This document shows positions 54,725 through 63,271 of a DNA stretch of 64,000 bases, one piece after another. Position 1 is the stretch's first letter; each line of letters begins with the position of its first letter. Source of the DNA: Natronolimnobius sp. AArcel1 (GTDB taxonomy: Archaea; Halobacteriota; Halobacteria; Halobacteriales; Natrialbaceae); NCBI RefSeq assembly GCF_011043775.1, contig NZ_JAAKXY010000001.1:721617-785616 (forward strand), written 5' to 3'. The translations under genes and the position numbers were made by a program. The notes under the pieces were generated by a model, which searched no databases, was not told the origin of the DNA, and saw nothing but the letters and a program-made list of their open reading frames with translations.

Positions 54725-55285
54725 GTGACCGACGCGGTTCGACGCGCAACCACCGACGACGTTCTGGCAATCCACGAGACGGCCCGCAAGAGCTGGCACG
54801 CCGCCTACGACGACGTGCTGGGCACCGACACCGTCGATAGCGTCGTCGACGACTGGTACGCACTCGGCGACCTCGAGTCTGCGATCACCGACGCGAGCAG
54901 TCGCGATGACGTCGAGTTCGTCGTCGTCGAACCCGACGCTGACACCGACGGCGTCATCACGGAAAGCGACGGCGACGTTCTCACGGGACTCCAGCGCTGT
55001 CGCGCCTTTGCACACGTCGTCCCCTGGCCCGAGGACGCGGCCGTGGCCTACCTCGCTCGCTTCTACGTCCGCCCCGAGAGTTGGGGCGAAGGCGTCGGGA
55101 CGGCCCTCCTCGAGCACCTCGAGACGACGCTCGAGGAATCATTCGACCGCATCCGACTGGCCGTCCTCGCGGACAACGACGTCGGCATCTCTTTTGCCGA
55201 CTCGGCGAAGTTCGAACGAGTAGGCGCGAGGAAGACGGATCTCGGGGATGGACTCGAGGAGTACGTCTACGAAAAATCGCTGTGA
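54725..55285 (+). CDS. GNAT acetyltransferase, tandem copy 1
   Basis: 186 aa with start GTG (MTDAVRRATTDDVLAIHE); the upstream T-run GAGCTTTTTG is spaced as in copy 2. Acetyl-CoA loop YVRPESWGEGVGTALLEHLE, then LAVLADNDVGISFADSAKFERVGARK; ends LEEYVYEKSL, identical to copy 2. Substrate unknown; could be a protein N-terminus or small amine. Contains a 15-residue acidic insert absent from copy 2 (DADTDGVITESDGDV). Confidence 0.85.
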   Translation: MTDAVRRATTDDVLAIHETARKSWHAAYDDVLGTDTVDSVVDDWYALGDLESAITDASSRDDVEFVVVEPDADTDGVITESDGDVLTGLQRCRAFAHVVPWPEDAAVAYLARFYVRPESWGEGVGTALLEHLETTLEESFDRIRLAVLADNDVGISFADSAKFERVGARKTDLGDGLEEYVYEKSL

Positions 55286-55352
55286 CCGAAAGCTGTGTGG
55301 CGTGTGACCAAACAACGACAACGGTTTTTTCGGCTCGGAAACACGACAACGT

Positions 55353-55871
55353 ATGGACTGGACCGTTAGGCACGCGATTGCCGAAGACGCACCTGCTGTT
55401 CGCGAAATCGCCCGCGACAGTTGGCACGCCGCCTACGACGAGTTTCTAGGGGCCGAACAGGTCGAGGAGTTCACCGACGAGTGGTACGCACTCGGCGAAC
55501 TCAAGGACTCGATTGCTGCCGCAAGCGAACGGGACACTGCGTCGTTTCTGCTCGCACGTTCGGGCGAGTCTGCTGTCGGCTTTGCTCACGCTGGCCCTGA
55601 CCCCAACCACGACTCGAGTGCGCATCTGATACGTCTGTACGCTCGCCCGCGCGTCTGGGGCGACGGCGTTGGCACAGCCTTACTCTCGCGACTCGAGGAC
55701 GAACTCGACGCACGGTACGAACGACTCCGACTCGTCGTCCTCGCGGACAACGACGTGGGGATTTCGTTCTACGAAGCAACCGGATTCGACCGCGTCGAGG
55801 CTCGAAGGTCGGATCTGGACGGGATTGATGGTGGGACACTCGAGGAGTACGTCTACGAAAAGTCGCTGTGA
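55353..55871 (+). CDS. GNAT acetyltransferase, tandem copy 2
   Basis: 172 aa. MDWTVRHAIAEDAPAVREIARDSWHAAYDEFLG, acetyl-CoA loop LYARPRVWGDGVGTALLSRLE, and LVVLADNDVGISFYEATGFDRVEARRSDL. WHAAYD, VGTALL, LADNDVGISF and EEYVYEKSL are shared with copy 1. A T6 run (55325-55330) 23 bases upstream serves as TATA. Convergent with the RNB gene, 13 bases apart. Confidence 0.87.
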   Translation: MDWTVRHAIAEDAPAVREIARDSWHAAYDEFLGAEQVEEFTDEWYALGELKDSIAAASERDTASFLLARSGESAVGFAHAGPDPNHDSSAHLIRLYARPRVWGDGVGTALLSRLEDELDARYERLRLVVLADNDVGISFYEATGFDRVEARRSDLDGIDGGTLEEYVYEKSL

Positions 55872-55884
55872 ATTGTCGACGTCT

Positions 55885-57189
55885 CTATAGCGTCTTTTCA
55901 GCTTTGTCGTCATCGACGACTTCGATCCCGCGGTTGTTGACCGCCATCGGATCGAGGCCGACCTCCTGCAGGAAGTTCTTGTACTCGCGTTCGCACTGCT
56001 CGGCGTCTTTTTGCTTATCGCTCGCGCGGTCACAGAGTTTGATGAGGTTCTCCGGCACGTCGTTCTGGTAGACGATCCAGTGGTTGATCAGGTCCGAAAG
56101 CCGACGGATCGGACTCGTGAAGTGGCCGTAAATCTCGAAGTTCAGTGCGTGGTGGCCGCCGAAGGGATCGTTCATGTACTTCGCTCGCGGCATCACCTTC
56201 ATCACCGCCCACTGAATCTTATCGAGTTGGCGACCGGGTGCCTCCTCGAGCGTGGCATTGACGGCTTTCCGGGGGTCGTCCCAGGTGCTGCCAGGGATCG
56301 ACACGCCATCGAGGTCCTGAATTTCTTGCAGGGCTTTCGACCACTCGTCAGGGCTTGGCTGTGGGTGAACGCGATACATCGCCTCGACGCCGCGGTCCCA
56401 CATCAGCGTGTGCGTGACGGCCTTGTTGGCCTTGAGCATACACTCCTCGATGATCGTGTGTGCACGGTCTCGAGCCGGGTTCAAGACGAGCGACCCGTCT
56501 TCTTTGCGCTGTTCGTGCATCTGGTCGGCGAGTTCGTGGACCAGGACGTTCTCCTCGTGCAGCGGTGCGTCAGGCTCGTCGAGGCGGTTCTCGGCCTGCG
56601 AGTAAGTGAGTCGCTCGTCCGAGCGGATAACCGACTTGTAGATCTCGATGCTCTCGTAGGAGAGATTCTCCTTGTCGAGGTGCATCTCAACGGTGTGTGC
56701 GAGGCGGTCCTCGTTGGGCACGAGTGAACAGACCGTCTCGGCCAGTACGGGCGGGAGCATGTGGATCGTATAGCCCGGCAGATAGACCGTGTTCGCGCGC
56801 TCGACGGCCGAATCCCACATCGCCGTCTCGGGGTTGACGTAGTGGGTCACGTCCGCGATGTGTACCCAGAGAACGTACTCGTCGTCGCGTTCTTCGACCG
56901 AAATCGCGTCGTCGAAATCCTGGGCGTCGATCGGGTCCGTCGTCCACGTCGTCAGGTCCCGCAGATCCTCGCGTTCGTCTGCCTCGTCTGCGATCTCCTG
57001 TTGGACTCCCTCGGTGCGTTCTTCGGCCTCATCGAGTACCTCCTGTGGGAAGCCATCCGGGATTTCGAACTTCTCGAAAAGTTCCTCGCGTTTGTTCTCG
57101 AGATGTCGCGCGAGGTCCTCGCTAATTTCGACGGACCCCTGACCTTCCGCCGTGCCGGCTTCGGCCTGGGCGTCTGCATCGTCACTCAT
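55885..57189 (-). CDS. RNB-domain exoribonuclease (RNase R/II-like)
   Basis: 434 aa. TTDPIDAQDFDDAISVEERDD carries the Asp cluster that binds Mg2+ in RNase II/R. HIADVTHYV, LPPVLAETVCSLVPNEDRLA and HFTSPIRRLSDLINHW are further RNB landmarks. N-terminal cold-shock and C-terminal S1 domains are absent, so it is essentially a bare catalytic domain behind a charged N-terminal extension, as expected for haloarchaeal RNase R. Degrades RNA 3' to 5'. Confidence 0.92.
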   Translation of the reverse strand: MSDDADAQAEAGTAEGQGSVEISEDLARHLENKREELFEKFEIPDGFPQEVLDEAEERTEGVQQEIADEADEREDLRDLTTWTTDPIDAQDFDDAISVEERDDEYVLWVHIADVTHYVNPETAMWDSAVERANTVYLPGYTIHMLPPVLAETVCSLVPNEDRLAHTVEMHLDKENLSYESIEIYKSVIRSDERLTYSQAENRLDEPDAPLHEENVLVHELADQMHEQRKEDGSLVLNPARDRAHTIIEECMLKANKAVTHTLMWDRGVEAMYRVHPQPSPDEWSKALQEIQDLDGVSIPGSTWDDPRKAVNATLEEAPGRQLDKIQWAVMKVMPRAKYMNDPFGGHHALNFEIYGHFTSPIRRLSDLINHWIVYQNDVPENLIKLCDRASDKQKDAEQCEREYKNFLQEVGLDPMAVNNRGIEVVDDDKAEKTL

Positions 57190-57294
57190 ACCACCGCCTA
57201 CGGACGTGGTGGTGAAAGTCGTGTCGGGACGCCAGACTCAGTCGATCCATCACGATGACAATACATATTATCACTCAGACATGAACTGTGCGTA

Positions 57295-58203
57295 ATGAGT
57301 GCGATTGCCCTCCGCAACGTACAGAAGCACTTCGGGAGCATCGATGCCCTTCGCGGGATCGACCTCGAGGTCGACTCCGGTGAGGTGTTCGGCTTTCTGG
57401 GGCCGAATGGGGCCGGCAAGTCGACGACAATCGACATCCTGCTACACTACACCCGCCCGAGCAGTGGCTCGGTCGAGGTCCTCGACCAGGACGTGACCAC
57501 CGACCCGGTGGCCGTCAGAGAGCGCACTGGCATCCTCCCCGAAGGGTTCGCTGCCTTCGAGACGATGACCGGCCGCCAGCACCTCGAGTACGCCATCGAA
57601 TCGAATGGGGCCGACGATGACCCGGACGTTCTTCTCGAGCGCGTCGGCCTCGAGGGCGTTGGTGACCGACTTGCACAGGACTACTCGAAGGGGATGACCC
57701 AGCGACTCGCACTCGCGATGGCGCTCGTGGGCGAACCCGACCTCCTGATTCTGGACGAACCCTCGACGGGGCTTGATCCCCACGGCGTCCGGCGAATGCG
57801 CGAAATTGTCCGCGCGGAACGCGACCGCGGCGCGACGGTCTTTTTCTCGAGTCACATCTTAGAGCAGGTCGAAGCCGTCGCCGACCGCGTGGGTATCCTC
57901 CGCGCCGGCGAACTCGTCGCGGTCGACACCATCGATGGCCTGCGCGGCGCGGTCGACGCCGATGCCGAACTGACGGTCGATATCGCCGAAGACCCAACAG
58001 ATCTCGCACCCGAAATCGACTCGCTCGAGGGCGTTTCCTCGGTGATCAAACGCGACGGCGAACTGGTCGTCGCCTGTACGAACGAGGCGAAACTCTCCGT
58101 GCTCGACGAGATTCGCGCTGCTGGTGGGACGGTTCGTGACTTTACTACCGGCGAGGCCTCGCTCGAGGACCTGTTCGTCTCCTACACGGAGGGATCACGA
58201 TGA
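57295..58203 (+). CDS. ABC exporter ATP-binding protein
   Basis: 302 aa. Walker A LGPNGAGKST, signature YSKGMTQRLALAMAL, Walker B LLILDEPSTGLDPHG, switch His in FFSSHILEQVEAVADRVG, and an accessory C-terminal domain. Forms an operon with the permease through a 4-base ATGA overlap. Independent of the ABC system at 34228; substrate unknown. Confidence 0.92.
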   Translation: MSAIALRNVQKHFGSIDALRGIDLEVDSGEVFGFLGPNGAGKSTTIDILLHYTRPSSGSVEVLDQDVTTDPVAVRERTGILPEGFAAFETMTGRQHLEYAIESNGADDDPDVLLERVGLEGVGDRLAQDYSKGMTQRLALAMALVGEPDLLILDEPSTGLDPHGVRRMREIVRAERDRGATVFFSSHILEQVEAVADRVGILRAGELVAVDTIDGLRGAVDADAELTVDIAEDPTDLAPEIDSLEGVSSVIKRDGELVVACTNEAKLSVLDEIRAAGGTVRDFTTGEASLEDLFVSYTEGSR

Positions 58204-58997
58204 CTCGAGGCTGGCGACTGATCGCTCGCAAGGAGATCGGCGATGCGATTCGCAACCGACAGCTGTACTCGAACGCTGCGATGTTCGTCATCCTGTTCGG
58301 ACTCGTGACGTACGTCCACGTCGGACAGGCACGCGAGGGCTTTGCCGACCCCGTTGACCTCGTGGGAGCACTCAACCTCTTTACGATCATGCTCGTTCCG
58401 GCAGTCGGGTTAATGCTGTCCTATGCAGTAATCGTCAAGCGCCGCGAGGATGGGCAACTGACGCTGCTGCTCGGGTTACCCCACGACCGGCGCGACGTCG
58501 TTATCGGGACCTACCTCGGCCGATTTGTGATCTTTGCACTCGCGCTCGTGGCCGGTGTCGTCACTGCGGCGATACTCGCGCTCGTCTTTCGCATCGAACT
58601 GGCGACCACTGAGTTGCTTGGCTTCACCGTGCTTGCAAACGCACTCGGACTCGCCTACATCGCTATTGCGATCTGTCTCTCGATGCTAACGCGCGACCAA
58701 ACATGGGCCTCAATCGCTGCCTTTTGTACGTTCTTGCTGTTCGTCCTCGCCTGGCGATTCGTTCCCGAGGTGACGACGTACGTCGTCTACGGCTTCGAGA
58801 TGCCCGCCCAGCAGCCATGGTGGTACGACTACGTCGGCGCACTCTCGCCGTCGGTTGCCTACGAGCGAGCCCTCGAGTTCGTCATCGACGAGGAGTTTGA
58901 CCAGACACTGTCCGCGTTTGGCATGTTCGTACTCGCCGGGTGGGCCGTCCTCGCACCCGCAGCGGGCTATCTGCAGTTTAAAACAAGCGATCTCTGA
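58200..58997 (+). CDS. ABC-2 type permease (NosY-like)
   Basis: 265 aa, six helices. The N-terminal amphipathic start MTRGWRLIARKEIGDAIRNRQLY and the loop KRREDGQLTLLLGLPHDRRDVVIGTYLGRF are typical of ABC-2/NosY permeases. The C-terminus has a long extracytoplasmic loop before the last helix. Translationally coupled to the ATPase. Confidence 0.87.
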   Translation: MTRGWRLIARKEIGDAIRNRQLYSNAAMFVILFGLVTYVHVGQAREGFADPVDLVGALNLFTIMLVPAVGLMLSYAVIVKRREDGQLTLLLGLPHDRRDVVIGTYLGRFVIFALALVAGVVTAAILALVFRIELATTELLGFTVLANALGLAYIAIAICLSMLTRDQTWASIAAFCTFLLFVLAWRFVPEVTTYVVYGFEMPAQQPWWYDYVGALSPSVAYERALEFVIDEEFDQTLSAFGMFVLAGWAVLAPAAGYLQFKTSDL

Positions 58998-59003
58998 GAC
59001 GGT

Positions 59004-59285
59004 TTATTCCCACTCGCGGCGTTCTTCGACGCGATCTTGGCGTTCTTGGACAGTGAGCAGATACGCCCGAAGGAACGCCTCCTGATCACGTTCGCCGGCC
59101 TCGAGTTCGATCAGGAGATCCTCGAGACCACCGCGTGGGTGATGACAGAGGTCGCGATGACAGGTCTTACAGAGATATTCGAAGGCCTTGTCCTCGCGGT
59201 CCCAGCGGTTGCCGTACTTATCGTACTCACGGGCCATCGACCGGCCGGTCTCGTCGCCGCAGGCGAGGCAGGTGACCGTCGTCAT
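59004..59285 (-). CDS. Zinc-binding small protein, 93 aa
   Basis: Start MTTVTCLACGDETGRS. CLACGDE plus CKTCHRDLCHHPRGGLEDLL contain four to five Cys/His ligands for one zinc ribbon, followed by a helical, acidic C-terminus (EDLLIELEAGERDQEAFLRAYLL, then ERREWE). Conserved-looking haloarchaeal protein (possibly DUF7562); function unknown. Convergent with the ABC operon, 6 bases apart. Confidence 0.75.
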   Translation of the reverse strand: MTTVTCLACGDETGRSMAREYDKYGNRWDREDKAFEYLCKTCHRDLCHHPRGGLEDLLIELEAGERDQEAFLRAYLLTVQERQDRVEERREWE

Positions 59286-59416
59286 CCGGTTTCGTGAGGA
59301 CCAGGGCCACATAGAAGCTACATAGTCGCGTTACTATTTAGCGATTGTCACACGTTCGCATTGAACAGAGTCTCCGCTCGAGCGACCGGTTCGAAAGTCA
59401 ACGGACTGCAGCGGGC

Positions 59417-60058
59417 TCACGGGGGTTGCTCGAGTGGGCTACCTGGGGCTAATTCTCCTGTTACATGCCGGTAGTACCGAACCCACAGGGCCTGCAGCGG
59501 GATAATAAGGAGCGGGACGAAAAACGCTACCGTGACGGTAACGGTAGCGACACCGATTGAAATAAGAAAGACGAGCGGTGCGAGCAGCCCCCGGATCGTG
59601 ATTAGCATAGCCACCTGGTCGTCGATGGCGTCGCTGGTCATCCCGGTCCGCGCGGCGTAGGTCCAAATCGTCGAGAGGATAATTCCGACCAGCGCGAGGT
59701 TTGTCGCGTACAGCGACCAGGCAAACTGCGTCCCGTAGACCCCGAGAATCTCCGTTGGGTACGGAAGAAACGAAATCGAGAGCAAAAATAGCAGGTTTAA
59801 CCAGAGTAAGACGCGATCGTGGCCGACAATGTGCTGAAAAAGGTTGTGATGGACAACCCAGTAGAGGCCAACGACGAGAAAGCTCAGGAGGTAACTGATG
59901 AGCAGCGTCTCCTGATCGGCGAGCGCCGCAGGTAACTCCGCCCCAGAGACGTCAGGAACGTTGAACTGGAGAATTAAAAGCGTCAGAACGATGGCGAAGA
60001 CGCCGTCGCTCAGCCCCTCCATTCGATCCGTTCCGTCGCCACCAAGCATCCAGACCAT
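59417..60058 (-). CDS. TMEM175/DUF1211-family membrane protein
   Basis: 213 aa. RMEGLSDGVFAIVLTLLILQ is the TMEM175 family signature (consensus RxxxFSDGVFAIAxTLL), which forms the pore helix of the K+ channel TMEM175; the Phe before SDG is Leu here. About six helices, the number of the single-repeat prokaryotic form that tetramerises. Start at MVWMLGGDG; upstream codons run into the mobile element and are not real. Confidence 0.87.
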   Translation of the reverse strand: MVWMLGGDGTDRMEGLSDGVFAIVLTLLILQFNVPDVSGAELPAALADQETLLISYLLSFLVVGLYWVVHHNLFQHIVGHDRVLLWLNLLFLLSISFLPYPTEILGVYGTQFAWSLYATNLALVGIILSTIWTYAARTGMTSDAIDDQVAMLITIRGLLAPLVFLISIGVATVTVTVAFFVPLLIIPLQALWVRYYRHVTGELAPGSPLEQPP

Positions 60059-60085
60059 ACCGGTCTTACGCCTCGAGAGCGCATA

Positions 60086-60169
60086 TATAGTAGCCACTGC
60101 AACTATTTACACGCTGATCGCCAGATAGGTCGGCGATCAGGTGTGCATTGACTTGCAGTGGCTACTATA
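60086..60169 (+). mobile_element. Palindromic MITE-like element, short copy (3 of 3)
   Basis: Core 60088-60167 (80 bases), the same length and orientation as the copy at 45954, with identical right end and nearly identical left end TAGTAGCCACTGCAACTATT. TA on both sides. It sits 28 bases upstream of the TMEM175-like gene start, where it may replace or move its promoter. Confidence 0.85.
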
Positions 60170-60260
60170 GTGGTCGTCAACGGAGAACTCGACTCGAGTA
60201 CGGACTGTCTCGAGCGCTAAGAATCTAATCAATTAAATGGATACGGGAGGTAGGGCCGGT

Positions 60261-60740
60261 ATGCAGGTCAAATCGCGACATCACCTTCGAAGCGACGCTG
60301 TCTCGGATCTCGAGGATGCACTCGAAGCGCAGTTGGGCGTCGAACCCGCTGGAGACACCTACGAGCGGGTTGAATTCGAAGAAACTGATTGGGAAGTGAT
60401 CTTGATCGATGGGGAGCCGCAGGTCGCCCATTTCGACGACGAGCCGTTTCTCACCGTCCGAGGGGCCAACGCCTACGAGCCTGAAAAGCGACTGGTCACC
60501 GTCGACGCTGGCGCAATCTCGTTTGTCAGCGACGGCGCAGACGTAATGCGTCCCGGCATTACCGAGGCGACTGACGACATCTCACCGGACGATCTAGTCG
60601 TTATCGCCGAGGAGTCTCACGGAAAGATGCTCGCGGTTGGACGCGCCCGCGTCAACGGCGATGAAATGGCCGGCAACGAGGGGAAAGTCGTCGATTCGCT
60701 CCACCACGTTGGCGACGAACTATACGAGTTTGCCGGATAG
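60261..60740 (+). CDS. PUA-domain RNA-binding protein
   Basis: 159 aa. The N-terminal half (MQVKSRHHLRSDAVSDLEDALEAQL ... EVILIDGEPQVAHFDDEPFLTVRGA) resembles the pre-PUA domain of MCT-1/Tma20. The C-terminal half (KRLVTVDAGAISFVSDGADVMRPGI, then VVIAEESHGKMLAVGRARV) is a PUA domain. Probably acts on rRNA, tRNA or initiation factors. Start at the ATG preceded by GGGAGGTAGGG; the GTG 24 bases earlier is less likely. Confidence 0.88.
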   Translation: MQVKSRHHLRSDAVSDLEDALEAQLGVEPAGDTYERVEFEETDWEVILIDGEPQVAHFDDEPFLTVRGANAYEPEKRLVTVDAGAISFVSDGADVMRPGITEATDDISPDDLVVIAEESHGKMLAVGRARVNGDEMAGNEGKVVDSLHHVGDELYEFAG

Positions 60741-60748
60741 AGAAGAGA

Positions 60749-62083
60749 TCAGTCGGCCGCCGAGTTTTCGGCCGTATCGATGACGTCAGTCGTCGGGAAG
60801 ACGTGCCCAGTTTCGTGTTTCATACCTGCAAGTAAAATCGCACCAGCGAGCAGTGGCAAGAGCGCACAGACAGCGTAGATCGGCCAAAAGCCGACGGTTT
60901 CGACGAGCGGGAGAGAGACAAGCGGGCCGAGACCGCCGCCGATATCGCCGAGGACGTTGTTCGTGCCGGTCGCTCTCCCCATCCGATCGTTCGGCGTGAG
61001 ATCAGCAAGCAGGGCAATAAGCGGGCCACTCGTTCCGCCCTGTCCGGCCCCGATGAGGACACAGGCGAGCGTCAGCGTCCAGACTGAATCGGCAATTGCG
61101 AGCAACAGAAAACCCACAGAGGATATCGCGACGAACACGAGCAACGTTGGCACGCGCGAGACGCGATTATCGCTCATATAGCCTCCGTAAAACATGAACA
61201 CGGCCGCTGCGATCACCGTCACGGCCATGAAGATACCCGAACTTCCCTGCGCGTCGAAGCCGAAGACACTGATCTCGAGTTCGCCAAGAAAGAGCACGAG
61301 TGTAGCAAACAGCGCGCCGATATAGGCAAAGAGAATCGTGAAGTTAACGAGGCCGACGGTAAGCGTCGAGACAGTGTAATCGATCTCCCAGGGCTTGACC
61401 GAACGGTTGACCTCGCCTTCGACGTGCGTTTCTGGGACTGTTGCGAAGGCAAGCGCCGCAGCGAACAGCGAGAAGACGGTTGCGAGGACGAACGCGATCA
61501 CATCACCAGGAAGCGAAAAGAGGGCGCCGTCAGCGACGTCGCTGACGATACCACCAAGGACGAGTCCGGTCGGGAAGCCAAAGATGCTCCCACCACGGAT
61601 GAGGCCCATACTCTGGCCGCGCGAACCGCTTTGGCTCACGTCCGCAGCGATGGTGTACGCTGTTGCAAAGACGAGCGCGCTGCCAAGTCCCCAGATGATT
61701 CGGGCGAGCAGGAACCACGCCTCAGGCGCTGGTGCGACATATGCAATAACGTAGCCGAACGTCGCAAGTGCCTGGATCAACATCCCGACGACGAACGGTT
61801 TTCGCGTCCCAACCCGATCGACCAGGCTTCCTGCCGGCGCGTTCGCAAACAGCCTCGAGAAGCGATTCGCGCTCAGGATAATACCGACCAAAAACGGCGA
61901 GATACCGAGTACCTGCCCGAGATTTGGCAAGATTGGGAAGATGACACCGCCACCGAAGCCGACAAAGAAGGTACTCGCGATGACAGAGCCAATAACGAGG
62001 TACTCGCTGCGGCTGAGACCGCCCGCATCCTCACGCGACTCGTTTGTAGCCGATTCGTCAGTCGGTGCGTCCGCCCCGCTCAT
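60749..62083 (-). CDS. MFS transporter
   Basis: 444 aa, 12 helices, start MSGADAPTDESATNES. Motif A appears as GSLVDRVGTRKPFVVGML; other familiar loops are GLGSALVFATAYTIAADVSQSGSRGQSMGL and LIGAGQGGTSGPLIALLADLTPNDRMGRATG. The acidic N-terminus is cytoplasmic. Resembles multidrug exporters. A TetR-type inverted repeat lies about 120 bases upstream. Convergent with the PUA gene, 8 bases apart. Confidence 0.87.
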   Translation of the reverse strand: MSGADAPTDESATNESREDAGGLSRSEYLVIGSVIASTFFVGFGGGVIFPILPNLGQVLGISPFLVGIILSANRFSRLFANAPAGSLVDRVGTRKPFVVGMLIQALATFGYVIAYVAPAPEAWFLLARIIWGLGSALVFATAYTIAADVSQSGSRGQSMGLIRGGSIFGFPTGLVLGGIVSDVADGALFSLPGDVIAFVLATVFSLFAAALAFATVPETHVEGEVNRSVKPWEIDYTVSTLTVGLVNFTILFAYIGALFATLVLFLGELEISVFGFDAQGSSGIFMAVTVIAAAVFMFYGGYMSDNRVSRVPTLLVFVAISSVGFLLLAIADSVWTLTLACVLIGAGQGGTSGPLIALLADLTPNDRMGRATGTNNVLGDIGGGLGPLVSLPLVETVGFWPIYAVCALLPLLAGAILLAGMKHETGHVFPTTDVIDTAENSAAD

Positions 62084-62201
62084 CGTTCGATCACGGGCCG
62101 AAGACAGCACAGAGTAGCGAATTTCGAGGGCGATACAACTGGCGAAACGCGCCGCGATAGCAGTCGCGAGGAGAGAGCCGAGTACGTAACCACGCTAGTT
62201 G

Positions 62202-62215
62202 ACTGAGTGGTCAGT
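62202..62215. promoter_or_regulatory. TetR-type inverted repeat between divergent MFS and SRAP genes
   Basis: ACTGAgtggTCAGT, extendable to TTGACTGA/TCAGTTAG with two mismatches. The TGACTGA...TCAGT layout is that of TetR/AcrR-family operators, which often control exporters. A TATA-like GTTTATGC follows at 62219-62226 on the plus strand. No TetR gene is in the window. Confidence 0.45.
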
Positions 62216-62316
62216 TAGCGTTTATGCATTTCGCTTGCCGATGACTCGTGACCGACGTTCACGACGGCTGATACGGAACAGGCAGACGTTTAGTCGCATG
62301 AGACGTCTCAGCGTGT

Positions 62317-63069
62317 ATGTGCGGACGCTACACCCTTACACTCGAGCGCGACGACCTCGAAGATCGCTTCGGTGTGACCGTCGACGGCTCCTACACGCCG
62401 CGGTACAACGCCGCACCGGGCCAGAAACTGCCGGTTATCACGAGTGATGCACCTGAGGAGATTCGCCGACTCGAGTGGGGACTGGTGCCCTCGTGGGCGG
62501 ACGACGACACCGGCGGACTGATCAACGCGCGTGCGGAGACGATCGATGAAAAACCGAGTTTTCGGGCGGCGTACGAGCAGCGTCGGTGTTTGGTCCCAGC
62601 GGATGGGTTCTACGAGTGGGTCGAGACGGGCAGCGATGGCGACGAGAGCAGTGGGGATGGCAGCGGCAGTGGCAGCAACGGCGGAAAACAACCCTACAGA
62701 GTCGCCCTCGAGGACGACCGCCCGTTCGCGATGGCGGGGCTGTGGGAGCGCTGGGAACCCAATGAGGAGACGACCCAGTCAGGGCTCGATGCCTTCGGAG
62801 GTGGCGTCGAAGAGAATACTGCAGACGACGGCCCACTCGAGACGTTTACGATCATCACGACCGAGCCGAACAACCTTATCGCGGACTTGCACCACCGAAT
62901 GGCCGTCATCCTCGAGCCCGGTAGCGAGGGAAAATGGCTGACAGCTGACGACCCAAAACGACTGCTCAAACCCTACGCAGCCGACGAAATGCGTGCCTAT
63001 CCCGTCTCGCAAGCGGTCAACAATCCGGCGAACAACGACCCTGCGTTGCTCGAGCCACTCGAGTCCTGA
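62317..63069 (+). CDS. SRAP-domain protein (HMCES/YedK family)
   Basis: 250 aa. MCGRYTLTLERDDLEDRFG: Cys2 becomes N-terminal after Met removal and forms a thiazolidine crosslink to abasic sites in single-stranded DNA. PRYNAAPGQKLPVI (with Asn), LEWGLVPSWAD, NARAETIDEKPSFR, CLVPADGFYEW (Glu) and HHRMAVILEP (His) complete the active site. Residues about 107-126 are a Ser/Gly/Asp-rich insert lacking in bacterial YedK. A TATA element CGTTTAGT (62287-62294) predicts a leaderless mRNA. Confidence 0.93.
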   Translation: MCGRYTLTLERDDLEDRFGVTVDGSYTPRYNAAPGQKLPVITSDAPEEIRRLEWGLVPSWADDDTGGLINARAETIDEKPSFRAAYEQRRCLVPADGFYEWVETGSDGDESSGDGSGSGSNGGKQPYRVALEDDRPFAMAGLWERWEPNEETTQSGLDAFGGGVEENTADDGPLETFTIITTEPNNLIADLHHRMAVILEPGSEGKWLTADDPKRLLKPYAADEMRAYPVSQAVNNPANNDPALLEPLES

Positions 63070-63236
63070 ACCGCCGCCCTAATACACTTAAATGTGTCGT
63101 CGATCGGCGACCACACGGCGCGTGTGGGGTTCGATATCACAACACAACACAGCGTCGGTTATCGGCTGCAGTACGGTGGTTTTCAGTACTCTGAGACGAC
63201 ACACTCTCTGTTTCGCCGGAACGTAATACCAAAGAG

Positions 63237-63244
63237 TTTATATA
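63237..63244 (+). promoter_or_regulatory. TATA element of the thermosome gene
   Basis: TTTATATA preceded by CCAAAGAG (possible BRE). Transcription should start near 63265-63268, which favours the ATG at 63272 over the earlier in-frame ATG at 63257, since that would lie upstream of the start site. Confidence 0.7.
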
Positions 63245-63271
63245 GAATCACAATCAATGAATCAGCTGACT

